From Fimbriimonadaceae bacterium (GTDB lineage Bacteria > Armatimonadota > UBA10988), in assembly GCA_020850355.1 (NCBI GenBank), contig JADZEX010000044.1, positions 62,001-126,000 on the forward strand: a stretch of 64,000 bases of DNA. Reading direction: 5' to 3'. Both the position numbers and the translations under genes were made by a program. Under the pieces are notes generated by a model. The model did no database searches. It had not been told where the DNA came from and saw nothing but the letters and a program-made list of their open reading frames with translations. Numbering within the stretch: position 1 is the stretch's first letter; each line of letters begins with the position of its first letter. This document shows positions 26,233 to 34,344 of the stretch, one piece after another.

Positions 26233-27861
26233 ATGGACCGTCGGACTTTCCTAGGCACCTGCGGCGCCAGCGCCGCGCTGGCCGCGGGAGCGGCGCGGGC
26301 CCAGGCGCCGGCGCGGCCGCCGAACATCGTGCTGTTCTACGCCGACGACCTGGACTTCGACGAGGTGCCCGGCTGGGACATGCTGCGGGTACCCTGTTAC
26401 ACCGCCGCGGCGCACGCCAAGGACCCCGCCGTAGCGCCGCCGAAGCTGCACCTGCCGCACTTCGAGCGGCTGCTGCGCGAGGGCCAGGCGATGGATCGCT
26501 GCTACATCAGCAGTCCCGTCTGCACGCCGGCGAGGTACAGCATCCTGACCGGTCGGCAGGCGCAACGCAGCACCTGGTTCCGGCGCAGCAACCCCGACAG
26601 CGGGCCGGCCAACATCATGTGGAACACCCACCTCGACGCCAGCGAGAGCAACATTGCCAAGGCGTTGGGCGCGCTGGGCTATCGCACCGGCATCGTTGGC
26701 AAGTGGCACAACGGCCTGCCCGGCGGCGAGGTCCGTGGTGTCGCCGAGCTGACCGACCCGCGCGACCCGCGGGTCACCGCCGCTTGCCAGGAGGCCCAGG
26801 CCAGACGGGCGAGGTACCTCACGACGCAGATCGGCTGGACTTGGGCCGCGCGCATCCATCATGGCAACAAGGAAGAGGAGAAGATCCCGGCCGCGCTCAA
26901 GGTGCATAACCTGGGCTGGCTGGCCGACGGAGCGGTCGAGTTCCTGACCCAGCGGGACCCGCGACCATTCTTCCTCTACCTGCCGGTGACCATCCCCCAC
27001 GCGCAGTACTTCCCCGGCCTGCTGAAGGACGATCCCTGCGCCTCGGTCGGCGGCTGGCTCGCCGCCGAGCCCCACAGCACGCCGCCCAAGTCGACGGTCG
27101 CAGCGCGCGCCACGGCGGCCGGGGTGGCACCCCGCAACCACGCCGGTACCTGGCTCGACGATTGCCTCGGCGCGGTGCTGCGAACTCTCGACGAGACCGG
27201 CCAGGCCGAGCACACCGTGGTGGTCGTGATCGGCGACCACCAGAGCCGCGGCAAGTACACCTGTACCGAGGCGGCGCGGACGCCGGCCGTGGTGCGCTGG
27301 CCGGGGCGCGTCGCCCCCGGCTCGCGCAACGCCACGCTGATGGCCAACCTGGACCTGCCGGCCACCTTCTGTGAGATCGCCGGCGGGCAGGCGCCCGAGG
27401 ACATGCGCACCGACGGTCGCAGCCTGGTGGAGAGCTGGACCACCGGCCGAACGCCAGCGGGCTGGCGTAGCGAGCTGTTGCTGAGCATCACCACCTGCCG
27501 GGCGGTGGTCTCGGAACGCTGGAAGTACATCGCCGGCCGACCCGACGAGGCGATCCGCGGCAAGTTGCAGGCCGATGCGGCGGCCGCCCAGGCGGCCGGG
27601 CGGGCGCGGACGATCGACTGGTCGGGCCATGCCACCGACCGCCCGCGCGCCGATGGCGGCGGCGTGCGCTACAACGCCGACCTGGACTTCCCGGCCTACT
27701 TCGACGCCGACCAGCTCTACGACCTGCAGGCCGACTTCCTGGAGCAGCGCAACCTGGCCGCCGACCCGGCCTACGCCGCGACCCTGCGCCAACAGCAAGA
27801 GCTGCTGCGGCACCAGTTGGCGAGCCTGCCGCATCCCTTCGGCGAGTTCAAGACGGCCTGA
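26233..27861 (+). CDS. Tat-secreted formylglycine-dependent sulfatase
   Basis: 542 residues. The N-terminus MDRRTFLGTCGASAALAAG is a Tat-type signal. PNIVLFYADDLDFDE carries the metal-binding Asp pair. CTPARYSILTGR is the CxPxR sulfatase signature whose Cys is matured to formylglycine. VVVIGDHQSRGKYTC is the second metal/substrate motif. It probably removes sulfate from a polysaccharide handled by the adjacent hydrolase. No maturase gene is seen in the window. ATG 12 nt after the hydrolase stop, with an AGGAG-type SD. Last gene of the plus-strand sugar operon. Confidence 0.9.
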   Translation: MDRRTFLGTCGASAALAAGAARAQAPARPPNIVLFYADDLDFDEVPGWDMLRVPCYTAAAHAKDPAVAPPKLHLPHFERLLREGQAMDRCYISSPVCTPARYSILTGRQAQRSTWFRRSNPDSGPANIMWNTHLDASESNIAKALGALGYRTGIVGKWHNGLPGGEVRGVAELTDPRDPRVTAACQEAQARRARYLTTQIGWTWAARIHHGNKEEEKIPAALKVHNLGWLADGAVEFLTQRDPRPFFLYLPVTIPHAQYFPGLLKDDPCASVGGWLAAEPHSTPPKSTVAARATAAGVAPRNHAGTWLDDCLGAVLRTLDETGQAEHTVVVVIGDHQSRGKYTCTEAARTPAVVRWPGRVAPGSRNATLMANLDLPATFCEIAGGQAPEDMRTDGRSLVESWTTGRTPAGWRSELLLSITTCRAVVSERWKYIAGRPDEAIRGKLQADAAAAQAAGRARTIDWSGHATDRPRADGGGVRYNADLDFPAYFDADQLYDLQADFLEQRNLAADPAYAATLRQQQELLRHQLASLPHPFGEFKTA

Positions 27862-27872
27862 GCCGCCGCGGG

Positions 27873-29096
27873 CTACGGGGCTTTGACGCTGTCCTGGGCC
27901 ACGTGACAGAGCGCGCACCAGGCTTTGGTGTGGCAGTTCAGGCAGAACGACCGCTCGCTGTGGCTGGCCTCGCCGCGGTGGCCGTCGACGTAGTCGGCGG
28001 GGTGTGGCATCGTGGTACCGTGACAATCACGGCAACTGCTGGCGGTGTGGCAGCGTCCACAAACCTGCGGATCGCGCTGCGCCGCGGCGCCGTGCTGCCG
28101 GCGGAAGGCCGCGGAGTGGGGCATCGCCAGACCGTGGCAGCCGGCGCACTCGGCCTGCTGGTGGCAGCGCGCACAAACCGCCCGATCGCGCCGCGCCGGC
28201 TGGCCGTGGCGACGCTCGAAGTCGGCCGGATGCGGCATCGCCAGCCCGTGGCAGTTCTGGCAGGTTCGGCTGCTGTGGCAAACCGCGCAGCGCTCCGGAT
28301 CCGCTTCGGCGGCCGGCCCGTGGGCGCGCCGGAAGCCGGCCGGGTGCGGATTGCGCGAGCGGTGACAGGCCTGGCAGTCGCCGGCGGCGTGACACTTGCC
28401 ACAGAGCCGCTGGTCACTGTGCCCGTGGGTCGCCTTGAAGTCTGGCGGGTGCGGCAACGTCAGGCCATGGCACTGCGTGCAGCCGGCCGGCTCGTGACAA
28501 GTGGCGCAGACCTTTGGGGTCTCCTTGGCCAACTGGCCGTGGCGGCTGCCGAAGCCGGCGGGGTGGGGCAGTTCCAGGCCGTGGCAGGACTGGCACCAAG
28601 ACGCTTCGTGACAAGTGCGGCAGGTGGCCTGCGCCGAAACGTCGCGGCCGTGGTCCCGGGCGAAACTCGGCCGCTGGTGATTCGTCGGCTTAACCCGCTG
28701 CATCTCGGCGTGACAGGTGCGGCAGTCGGCACTGGCCTGCCGGCCGTCGTGACAGCGTAGACAGCCGCCGGCGATGCCCAAAGTGTGGGGCGCCGTGCCG
28801 GCCGGTAGCGGTTGGTGGTCCCAGGTCCCATGGCACTCGTTGCAGTGCGTGCCCCGCTCGGCGTGCTGGGCGTGGGAGAAGCGGATGCCGCGGGAGCCGT
28901 CGCCCGAGAGGGGGTTGTGGCAGTTGAAGCAGGGCAACCCAACGACGCGCGCCCGACCGGCGCCGGCCACGGCCGCGGTCGGCGCGCTGCGCGGTGCGGC
29001 CGGCGGCGACGGGCGACTACACCCCGCCGACAGCCCCACCAGAATCGTCGCTGTCAGCAGCAGCCAGCGGTGATGCCGCCGGCTGAGGGCTGTCAT
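27873..29096 (-). CDS. 18-heme c-type cytochrome lipoprotein
   Basis: 407 residues with 18 CXXCH motifs. The N-terminus RRHHRWLLLTATILVGLSAGC ends in a lipobox Cys, so an exported lipid-anchored protein is expected. From about residue 165 it consists of repeats of ~40 residues with the pattern CxxCHxxxxCxxCHGLxxPHPAxF and a following HG. The last two motifs are SFCLNCHTKAWCALCH. ATG with GAGG 6 nt upstream; the start overlaps the end of the b561 gene by 80 nt. As the terminal gene of the multiheme operon it is a candidate periplasmic wire or surface cytochrome. No catalytic domain is visible. Confidence 0.88.
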   Translation of the reverse strand: MTALSRRHHRWLLLTATILVGLSAGCSRPSPPAAPRSAPTAAVAGAGRARVVGLPCFNCHNPLSGDGSRGIRFSHAQHAERGTHCNECHGTWDHQPLPAGTAPHTLGIAGGCLRCHDGRQASADCRTCHAEMQRVKPTNHQRPSFARDHGRDVSAQATCRTCHEASWCQSCHGLELPHPAGFGSRHGQLAKETPKVCATCHEPAGCTQCHGLTLPHPPDFKATHGHSDQRLCGKCHAAGDCQACHRSRNPHPAGFRRAHGPAAEADPERCAVCHSSRTCQNCHGLAMPHPADFERRHGQPARRDRAVCARCHQQAECAGCHGLAMPHSAAFRRQHGAAAQRDPQVCGRCHTASSCRDCHGTTMPHPADYVDGHRGEASHSERSFCLNCHTKAWCALCHVAQDSVKAP

Positions 29097-29784
29097 CGTG
29101 CGCCTCGCTCTGCTCGGCAGCCTCGAGTGCCGCCAACTCCTTGGGGTGATGATGCCGCATCTCGGTGGCGCTGAGGGTGCCGCTCAGCCAGAGGCGGTTC
29201 ATTGGGAAGACGTCCCGCCGCAGATGGGCGTGGTACATGTGCCAGATGGCGATCGAAAGGGCTGCCAGAACCGCCTCATAGCCATGCACGACCTTCGCCA
29301 GGTCGATGCCCAGGGCGGTCACCCAGCCTGCCGCGCCGACCGGGAACCAGAGGATGAAGCCCGTCGCGACCATCACGACGCTGCCCCAGACCACGGCCCA
29401 GTACTCGAACTTCTCGATGAAGTTGTAGCGGCCGTAGCGCGGTTCGGGCGCCCGGGGATCGAAGAGCCAGCGGAAGGTGTCCCGGACCTCGACGAGATCC
29501 TCGCGGCTGGGCAGCATGGCCGTGCTCAGTTGCCGGCGGCGCCAGCGACCAAGCAGGTAGACGCAGTGCCAGAGGCTGCAGACGATCAGTCCGACGGCGG
29601 CGATGCGGTGGACCAGGCCGGCCATGCTGGCGCCGCCGAGGTGTTGCGCCAGCACCTGCGAGGTGGCGCTGCCGGCGTACCGCAGGGGCAGGCCGGTCGC
29701 CACCAGCAGGCTGAAGGAGACCATCATCAACTTGTGCTGCCGCACCTGCGAACGATCCCAGCGTTGGTAGCGGCGTTCGCTCAT
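29017..29784 (-). CDS. Cytochrome b561/formate-dehydrogenase-gamma-like membrane cytochrome
   Basis: 255 residues with four transmembrane helices. His residues fit two b hemes: HKLMMVSFSLLVATG, LVHRIAAVGLIVCSLWHCVYLL and VHGYEAVLAALSIAIWHMYHAHL. The last ~50 residues are a soluble Glu/Asp/His-rich tail. Such proteins take electrons from menaquinol or deliver them to it. Start overlaps the stop of the membrane-anchored 7-heme gene by 4 nt (ATGA), so the two products probably form one complex, comparable to the fused diheme-b/multiheme-c CbcL of Geobacter (analogy only). Confidence 0.85.
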   Translation of the reverse strand: MSERRYQRWDRSQVRQHKLMMVSFSLLVATGLPLRYAGSATSQVLAQHLGGASMAGLVHRIAAVGLIVCSLWHCVYLLGRWRRRQLSTAMLPSREDLVEVRDTFRWLFDPRAPEPRYGRYNFIEKFEYWAVVWGSVVMVATGFILWFPVGAAGWVTALGIDLAKVVHGYEAVLAALSIAIWHMYHAHLRRDVFPMNRLWLSGTLSATEMRHHHPKELAALEAAEQSEAHDDSPQPAASPLAAADSDDSGGAVGGV

Positions 29785-30686
29785 GCGTGGCTCCCCGGCG
29801 GGTTCAGCCGGCGGCGGCGGAAGTCGAGCAGCATGTAGCCGAGCATGCCGCCGATGGTGCCGACAATCGCCAGCCGGTAGAACCAGCTCACCCAGAAGAC
29901 CACGGGCGCGGTGGCCGTGGTGGGGACCTGGTGGCTGAAGGCCTGGGCGAACTGCGGCCCCGCTCCGGGGTGGCAGCTCGGCTGGCCGCAGGTCACGGCC
30001 ACCCGGGCGGGATTCACCCGCGACAGCGGGTCCTCGTGGCGGCGGATGTCGTGAGTACCATGGCAGGAGGTACAGACCGCCGCCTCGCGGCTGCCAAGCG
30101 CGGACTTCTCGCCATGGAAGCTGGTCTCGAAAGTCTGCACGACGTTGGTCTGCGCGTTGAAGCTGGCCATCACCGTGGAGTCCGCATGGCAGCGCGCGCA
30201 AGTGGCCGGCACATTGGCCGGATTGGTGGAACTCTCCAGCTCGTCGTGCGGCGTGATGTAGTGGCTGCCATGGCAGTCCTGGCAGAGCGGCACCTGCTGG
30301 TCGCCGGTGGCCGCGGTCTGCGCATGCACCGACTGGACGTAATCGGCCGCCTGGCTGCGGTGGCAACGCACGCAGTTGGCCACCGCGCTGCGGGCGGCCA
30401 GCGAGCGCTCGCGCAGAATGTCGGGCCACGGCTCCGGCAGGTCGGCCACCGGCGGATCGCCGTGCGGGCCCACCCCGAAACCGGCATGGCACTCCAGACA
30501 GCCACGCTTGCCGTGGACACTGCTCGCGAAACGGTTCGCGTCGACGTACCTCGAGCGCACCTGGCCGTCGGGCTCGATCACCGCCAGCTCCCGCGAGCTG
30601 TGACAGACCAGACAGCCGGCATCGCCGGTGGCGGCCGCCAGCCGGCTCCCGATCAGTAGCAGCACCGCCAGCGCTCGCCCGCTCAT
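29781..30686 (-). CDS. Membrane-anchored 7-heme c-type cytochrome
   Basis: 301 residues with an N-terminal signal (ALAVLLLIGSRLAAA). There are six CXXCH motifs and one CX4CH (CGQPSCH). One C-terminal transmembrane helix (residues ~267-290) is followed by FRRRRLNPPG, so the heme domain should face the periplasm. It probably receives electrons from the b561 encoded next. It overlaps both neighbours by 4 nt (ATGA), indicating tight translational coupling. Confidence 0.87.
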   Translation of the reverse strand: MSGRALAVLLLIGSRLAAATGDAGCLVCHSSRELAVIEPDGQVRSRYVDANRFASSVHGKRGCLECHAGFGVGPHGDPPVADLPEPWPDILRERSLAARSAVANCVRCHRSQAADYVQSVHAQTAATGDQQVPLCQDCHGSHYITPHDELESSTNPANVPATCARCHADSTVMASFNAQTNVVQTFETSFHGEKSALGSREAAVCTSCHGTHDIRRHEDPLSRVNPARVAVTCGQPSCHPGAGPQFAQAFSHQVPTTATAPVVFWVSWFYRLAIVGTIGGMLGYMLLDFRRRRLNPPGSHA

Positions 30687-31570
30687 GGCGCCGCCTTCCC
30701 GACCGGCGCGGGCACCGCCTCGTGGCAGAGCTTGCAGTAGGCCTCGTCGTGGCACTTCAGACAGCTAGCCGGCTGCTTCTGGCAGGCCTCCTTGTGCTCG
30801 GTCGCGAAGTCGGGCGGGTGGGGTAGCGGCACCGCGTGGCAGGTGTCGCAGAAGCTCACCTGGTCATGGCACATGCGGCACTCGTCCTGGTGCCCCTTGG
30901 CGTCCCCGCCGTGCTTCAGCTTGAAGCCCGCCCGTCCATGCGATTCCGGCTGCGGGACATCCTCACCGTGGCACTCGCCGCAGCCGGCAGCTTGCGGCAG
31001 TTTCAGGAGATGAGGTTCCCGAGAGCCGTGGAAGGCGTGGCACATGTCGCAGGTCAGGGCCCCGTCGGCCAGCGTGTGGTGGCGCTTCGCCGCCGCCTCG
31101 GCGGCCAGTGTCTGGTGGCACGGCTGGCAGTCCTGGCCTTCCGGGCGGCGCAGCAGCTTGTCGCGCTCCGACTTGCGGTGCACCGCGTGACATTGGTCAC
31201 AGGACACCTTCTGGTCGTGCGGACCAGCCCGCCAGAGCGCCGCCGGCACCTGCTCCTGATGGCAGGCCAGGCAGACCCCGTTGGCCTCGGGCGGCGGCAG
31301 CGTGCGCCAGCGCACAATCTGCTGCCGCTGGCCAAAGCTGTGTGCGCCACCCGGACCGTGGCAGGCCTCACAGCCCCGTTTCTCCGGAGGCAGGCGCTCT
31401 GCCGCCATCGCCTTGCTGTGGTCCAGCGCCGCCCATTGCCGGGCGTAGTCGATGTGGCAGCGCAGACAGACCGCCGTGCCGACATAGGCGGCCGGCGCCG
31501 CGCCGGTCTGCGAACCGGCCACCGCGAGCAGCAACATCAGGGGAAGCCCTGCCTGCCAGACTAGACGCAT
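30683..31570 (-). CDS. Periplasmic 11-heme c-type cytochrome
   Basis: 295 residues with a signal peptide (WQAGLPLMLLLAVAGSQTGA) and 11 CXXCH motifs. The N-terminal part (YVGTAVCLRCH ... KRGCEACHGPGGAH) resembles DmsE-type cytochromes. The C-terminal four motifs (CRMCH, CDTCH with PLPHPPDF, CLKCH, CKLCH) match the repeat module of the 18-heme lipoprotein, suggesting module exchange within the locus. A soluble electron carrier or wire is the simplest role. It starts 41 nt after the 7-heme gene. Confidence 0.87.
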   Translation of the reverse strand: MRLVWQAGLPLMLLLAVAGSQTGAAPAAYVGTAVCLRCHIDYARQWAALDHSKAMAAERLPPEKRGCEACHGPGGAHSFGQRQQIVRWRTLPPPEANGVCLACHQEQVPAALWRAGPHDQKVSCDQCHAVHRKSERDKLLRRPEGQDCQPCHQTLAAEAAAKRHHTLADGALTCDMCHAFHGSREPHLLKLPQAAGCGECHGEDVPQPESHGRAGFKLKHGGDAKGHQDECRMCHDQVSFCDTCHAVPLPHPPDFATEHKEACQKQPASCLKCHDEAYCKLCHEAVPAPVGKAAP

Positions 31571-31610
31571 CGTGCGCTCCAGCGCGCTCGGACCGCAGTC
31601 GCCGCCCGGG

Positions 31611-32567
31611 TCAGCCCTGCGGGACGATCGTCTTGTCGAAGAGGTGCCGTCCATCCGGCATGTGGCAGGTGGCGCAAGTGGCCCCGGCCGGCAACGCGTG
31701 CTTCTTGGCCTTCACATGCTCTTCGATGCTAGGGACCGTCGTCTTGTGACACTGCAGGCAGGTCTCGTTGATCGGCAAGACCAGTTGGTAGGGCTGTGCG
31801 GTGTCGCCATGCGGATCGTGGCACTTCTCGCAGACGACGCCCGCCTGCCAGTGCTTCGGGCTCTGCAGCATCTCCGAGTATTGCTGGTTGCGGCCGGGCT
31901 TGGTCGGCCTGGCGTCGGTGAAGACTTCGGCCAGGTCGGTGTTCAGCCGGTAGCCATGTGGGTAGGCCAGCTTGCCGTCCTTGCTGCGACCCAGGCTGTG
32001 GCACTGTCCACAGCTCGCCGCCTGCAGCGCCGGCGTGAAGCTGCTCGGTATCGCGATGGTCGACTTGCGGTCTTCTTTCTTGGCGGTGTTGTGCTTGCTG
32101 GCCGGGCCGTGACAGCGCTCGCAGCCCACCCCGAACATGCTGTCCTTGAGCTCGCGCGTCTCGGGGTTGAAGCCGGTGGTGTGGCAGCCGAGGCACTCGG
32201 TCACGGCATCGACAGGCTCGTGCGGGAGCCACTTCTTGGCATCGACATCCCAGACGCCCGGAAGCACCTTGAGGTCGGCGTCGAGGTAGGCCTGCTCATG
32301 CCGGCCCGTGGCAAGGACCAGTGTGATCTTGTCCTTCGTGAACGGGGCGTTGGTGAAGTCGGCTTTGATGACCTCATCGGTCGGCTTCAAGATCGCCCGC
32401 GCGTGGGCCGTCTTGGGGTAGGCCGTCACGATTTTGGCATGGTTGGCGCGATGGCAAACGAGGCAGAGGCGGTTCCCGGTGTAGGTCGCCCCATCCACCT
32501 GGCTGTGCGCCGCGACGGCCAGCAAGGCCACGGTGGCAGTCACTGCGACGACACGTGTCAGCTTCAT
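31611..32567 (-). CDS. Periplasmic 7-heme c-type cytochrome
   Basis: 318 residues. Signal peptide VVAVTATVALLAVAAHSQVDG, then seven CXXCH motifs: CLVCH, CLGCH, CERCH, CGQCH, CEKCH, CLQCH and CATCH. The architecture (YTGNRLCLVCHRANH, TECLGCHTTGF, VGCERCHGPASKH) resembles cytochrome c554/hydroxylamine-oxidoreductase-related multiheme proteins, but no enzymatic residue can be assigned. ATG with GGAGG 5 nt upstream. Likely an electron carrier between the inner-membrane module and the outer-membrane conduit. Confidence 0.86.
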   Translation of the reverse strand: MKLTRVVAVTATVALLAVAAHSQVDGATYTGNRLCLVCHRANHAKIVTAYPKTAHARAILKPTDEVIKADFTNAPFTKDKITLVLATGRHEQAYLDADLKVLPGVWDVDAKKWLPHEPVDAVTECLGCHTTGFNPETRELKDSMFGVGCERCHGPASKHNTAKKEDRKSTIAIPSSFTPALQAASCGQCHSLGRSKDGKLAYPHGYRLNTDLAEVFTDARPTKPGRNQQYSEMLQSPKHWQAGVVCEKCHDPHGDTAQPYQLVLPINETCLQCHKTTVPSIEEHVKAKKHALPAGATCATCHMPDGRHLFDKTIVPQG

Positions 32568-32737
32568 CGCGCCCTCCGAAGGCTGTCGCATCTACCGCGC
32601 CGACGAGCAGCCTTCGTCCCGTCGCGCAGGTCCGACCAAAGCAGAGCGCGTTCACCCCGCCGCCGACTTCGGACTTCCTCGCGGGAGTCCTCGTCATCCG
32701 CTGGTTGGACGACGACGGCGGGGCGAACGTGCCAGGA
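32568..32737. other. Intergenic region with 13-bp inverted repeat
   Basis: A 170-nt gap within the multiheme operon. Arms at 32650-32662 and 32716-32728 (GTTCACCCCGCCG and its near reverse complement) could form a long-range hairpin. No gene is seen. It may be a processing or partial termination site. Confidence 0.35.
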
Positions 32738-34333
32738 TCAGAAGGGACTGGCGAAGCTGAAGTTCAGGATGTTCGTATCGTAGCGCAGCCCCGGCAGCAG
32801 CGTGCTGTCGAGGTCCTGCAACTGGTACGTGAACCGCAGCTCGCGCCCTCCACCCAGGGCGGTGGTGAGGCCAGCGTTGACGTAGTGCTGGTCGGTGTCG
32901 TCGCCGTAGTACGATTCGCTGAGGTTGTAATCGGCCCACAGGCGCCATTTCAGCGACGGCTGCCAGGCGATCCCGGCGTGCAGCACCAGGCCGTCGGCAT
33001 CGAGGCCGGTGAGGGTGGCGCTGCTGACGCTGAGGTCCCGGAAGTAGACGTCTCCCGACAGGGAGACCTGCGGGGTCAGGGCGTAGCTGTAGCCGAGGCC
33101 GTAGCTCTGCATCGTCTCGCCGAAGCCGCGCGCTTGCGCCCGGCGGTAGCGGTGCTGGAAGAAGCCGTAGGCCATGCCACTGGGCCCGAGGTTGAGGCTG
33201 CCGCGCATCTTCAGCTTGTGCTCGGTGTCCAGGAACAACGGCCGGGCATCCCCGATCAGCGGCGCGGCGCTGTTGTCGAGGTTGTTGACCGTCTTGAACT
33301 GGTACTCGCCGCTGACCCGCAGGTTGTGCTTCGTGCGGAAGTCTAGCCGGGTCCAGGCCCGGGTCTCGTGAGGCTTCTCGACCGCGCTCTGGATGGCGTT
33401 GTAGCGCTCCAGTTGCTGCCGCTCCAGGCCGCCGCGCCAGGTGATGGTGGTGGACGGCTTCCAGATCAACGACAGCCCGCCACCGAGGCTCTTCGTCACG
33501 TAGGCGTTGGCGGTCGGGCCGAGGTCGATGTCGCGGAGGGTGAAGCGCGCCTCGGTCCAGAGGTTCTTGGCCGGCTGGTAGCTGGCCATCGCACCGGCCT
33601 GGAACAGCTCACTCCCGGCCAGGCCGGGCTGCCGCAGCAGCGTCCACTGCGCCGCGCCGCCGAACAGCCAGCGGCTGCCCAGCACGGCGTGGTAGCTGAT
33701 GTCGTACATCTGGGTCTGCGACGGCAGGCGACCAGCGACGCGCTCGCGGAAGGCCAGCGAGTTGGCCTTCAAACCGAGCACGCCCGGGCCGAGCGGCAAG
33801 TCGAACGAGCCGCCGAACTCCTCGGTCGAGTAGCTGTAGGCGCCTTCCCGGATCTGCGTCGGATGGTTGACCCGCTCCTGCTTGAACCAGGTGCCGACCC
33901 GCGAACCAAGCCCCGGCCGGACCCGCAGGTCGTAGGCCGTGTTGGTCCGCCGGCTGAGCCCCGGCAGCGGCGCCAGCGGTTCGTTGAAGAACATCGCGCG
34001 GTCCCAGGTCGCCCGCAGCATCATCGGCAGGGCCGGGTTCCAGAGGGCCACCATGGCGTCCGAGCGTTCGCCCAGGAAGTCGCGGGTCCAGACGTCGATC
34101 ACGTCGTAACCCTTCGGCGTCCGCAGGTCGAAGCGCTCGATGTCCAGGGTCACCCCGGTCCACGGGGCGACGTACTGGCCGGCCCGGGGACGGAAGCCGT
34201 CGGTGCCCTGCAGGCGCCAACCCAGCGTGACCACCGCGGCGGCCTCGGGCGGCGCCGTGATCACCGGTTTCTCAGCCGCCATCACGGGTGCGACGGTGAT
34301 CACCGCCAGCAGCCAAGGCAGTTTTGCTCGCAT
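32738..34333 (-). CDS. Outer-membrane beta-barrel protein, probable MtrB/PioB-like porin
   Basis: 531 residues. A signal peptide (LPWLLAVITVAPVMAA) is followed by alternating amphipathic strands rich in aromatic girdle residues. The C-terminus NFSFASPF ends in Phe, the usual BAM signal. It is immediately downstream (11 nt) of the MtrA-like decaheme gene, the order seen in porin-cytochrome conduits. It is shorter than Shewanella MtrB (~680-700) and lacks its N-terminal CXXC, so homology is inferred from context and fold. It should sheath the decaheme protein across the outer membrane. ATG with AGGAGG 7 nt upstream. Confidence 0.75.
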   Translation of the reverse strand: MRAKLPWLLAVITVAPVMAAEKPVITAPPEAAAVVTLGWRLQGTDGFRPRAGQYVAPWTGVTLDIERFDLRTPKGYDVIDVWTRDFLGERSDAMVALWNPALPMMLRATWDRAMFFNEPLAPLPGLSRRTNTAYDLRVRPGLGSRVGTWFKQERVNHPTQIREGAYSYSTEEFGGSFDLPLGPGVLGLKANSLAFRERVAGRLPSQTQMYDISYHAVLGSRWLFGGAAQWTLLRQPGLAGSELFQAGAMASYQPAKNLWTEARFTLRDIDLGPTANAYVTKSLGGGLSLIWKPSTTITWRGGLERQQLERYNAIQSAVEKPHETRAWTRLDFRTKHNLRVSGEYQFKTVNNLDNSAAPLIGDARPLFLDTEHKLKMRGSLNLGPSGMAYGFFQHRYRRAQARGFGETMQSYGLGYSYALTPQVSLSGDVYFRDLSVSSATLTGLDADGLVLHAGIAWQPSLKWRLWADYNLSESYYGDDTDQHYVNAGLTTALGGGRELRFTYQLQDLDSTLLPGLRYDTNILNFSFASPF

Positions 34334-34344
34334 CACGGCACCTC

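Noticed and set aside
27903-28760. Plus-strand 285-residue frame opposite the 18-heme gene
   Set aside because: It is the mirror of the repeated CXXCH coding; apparent repeats are inherited from the real gene.
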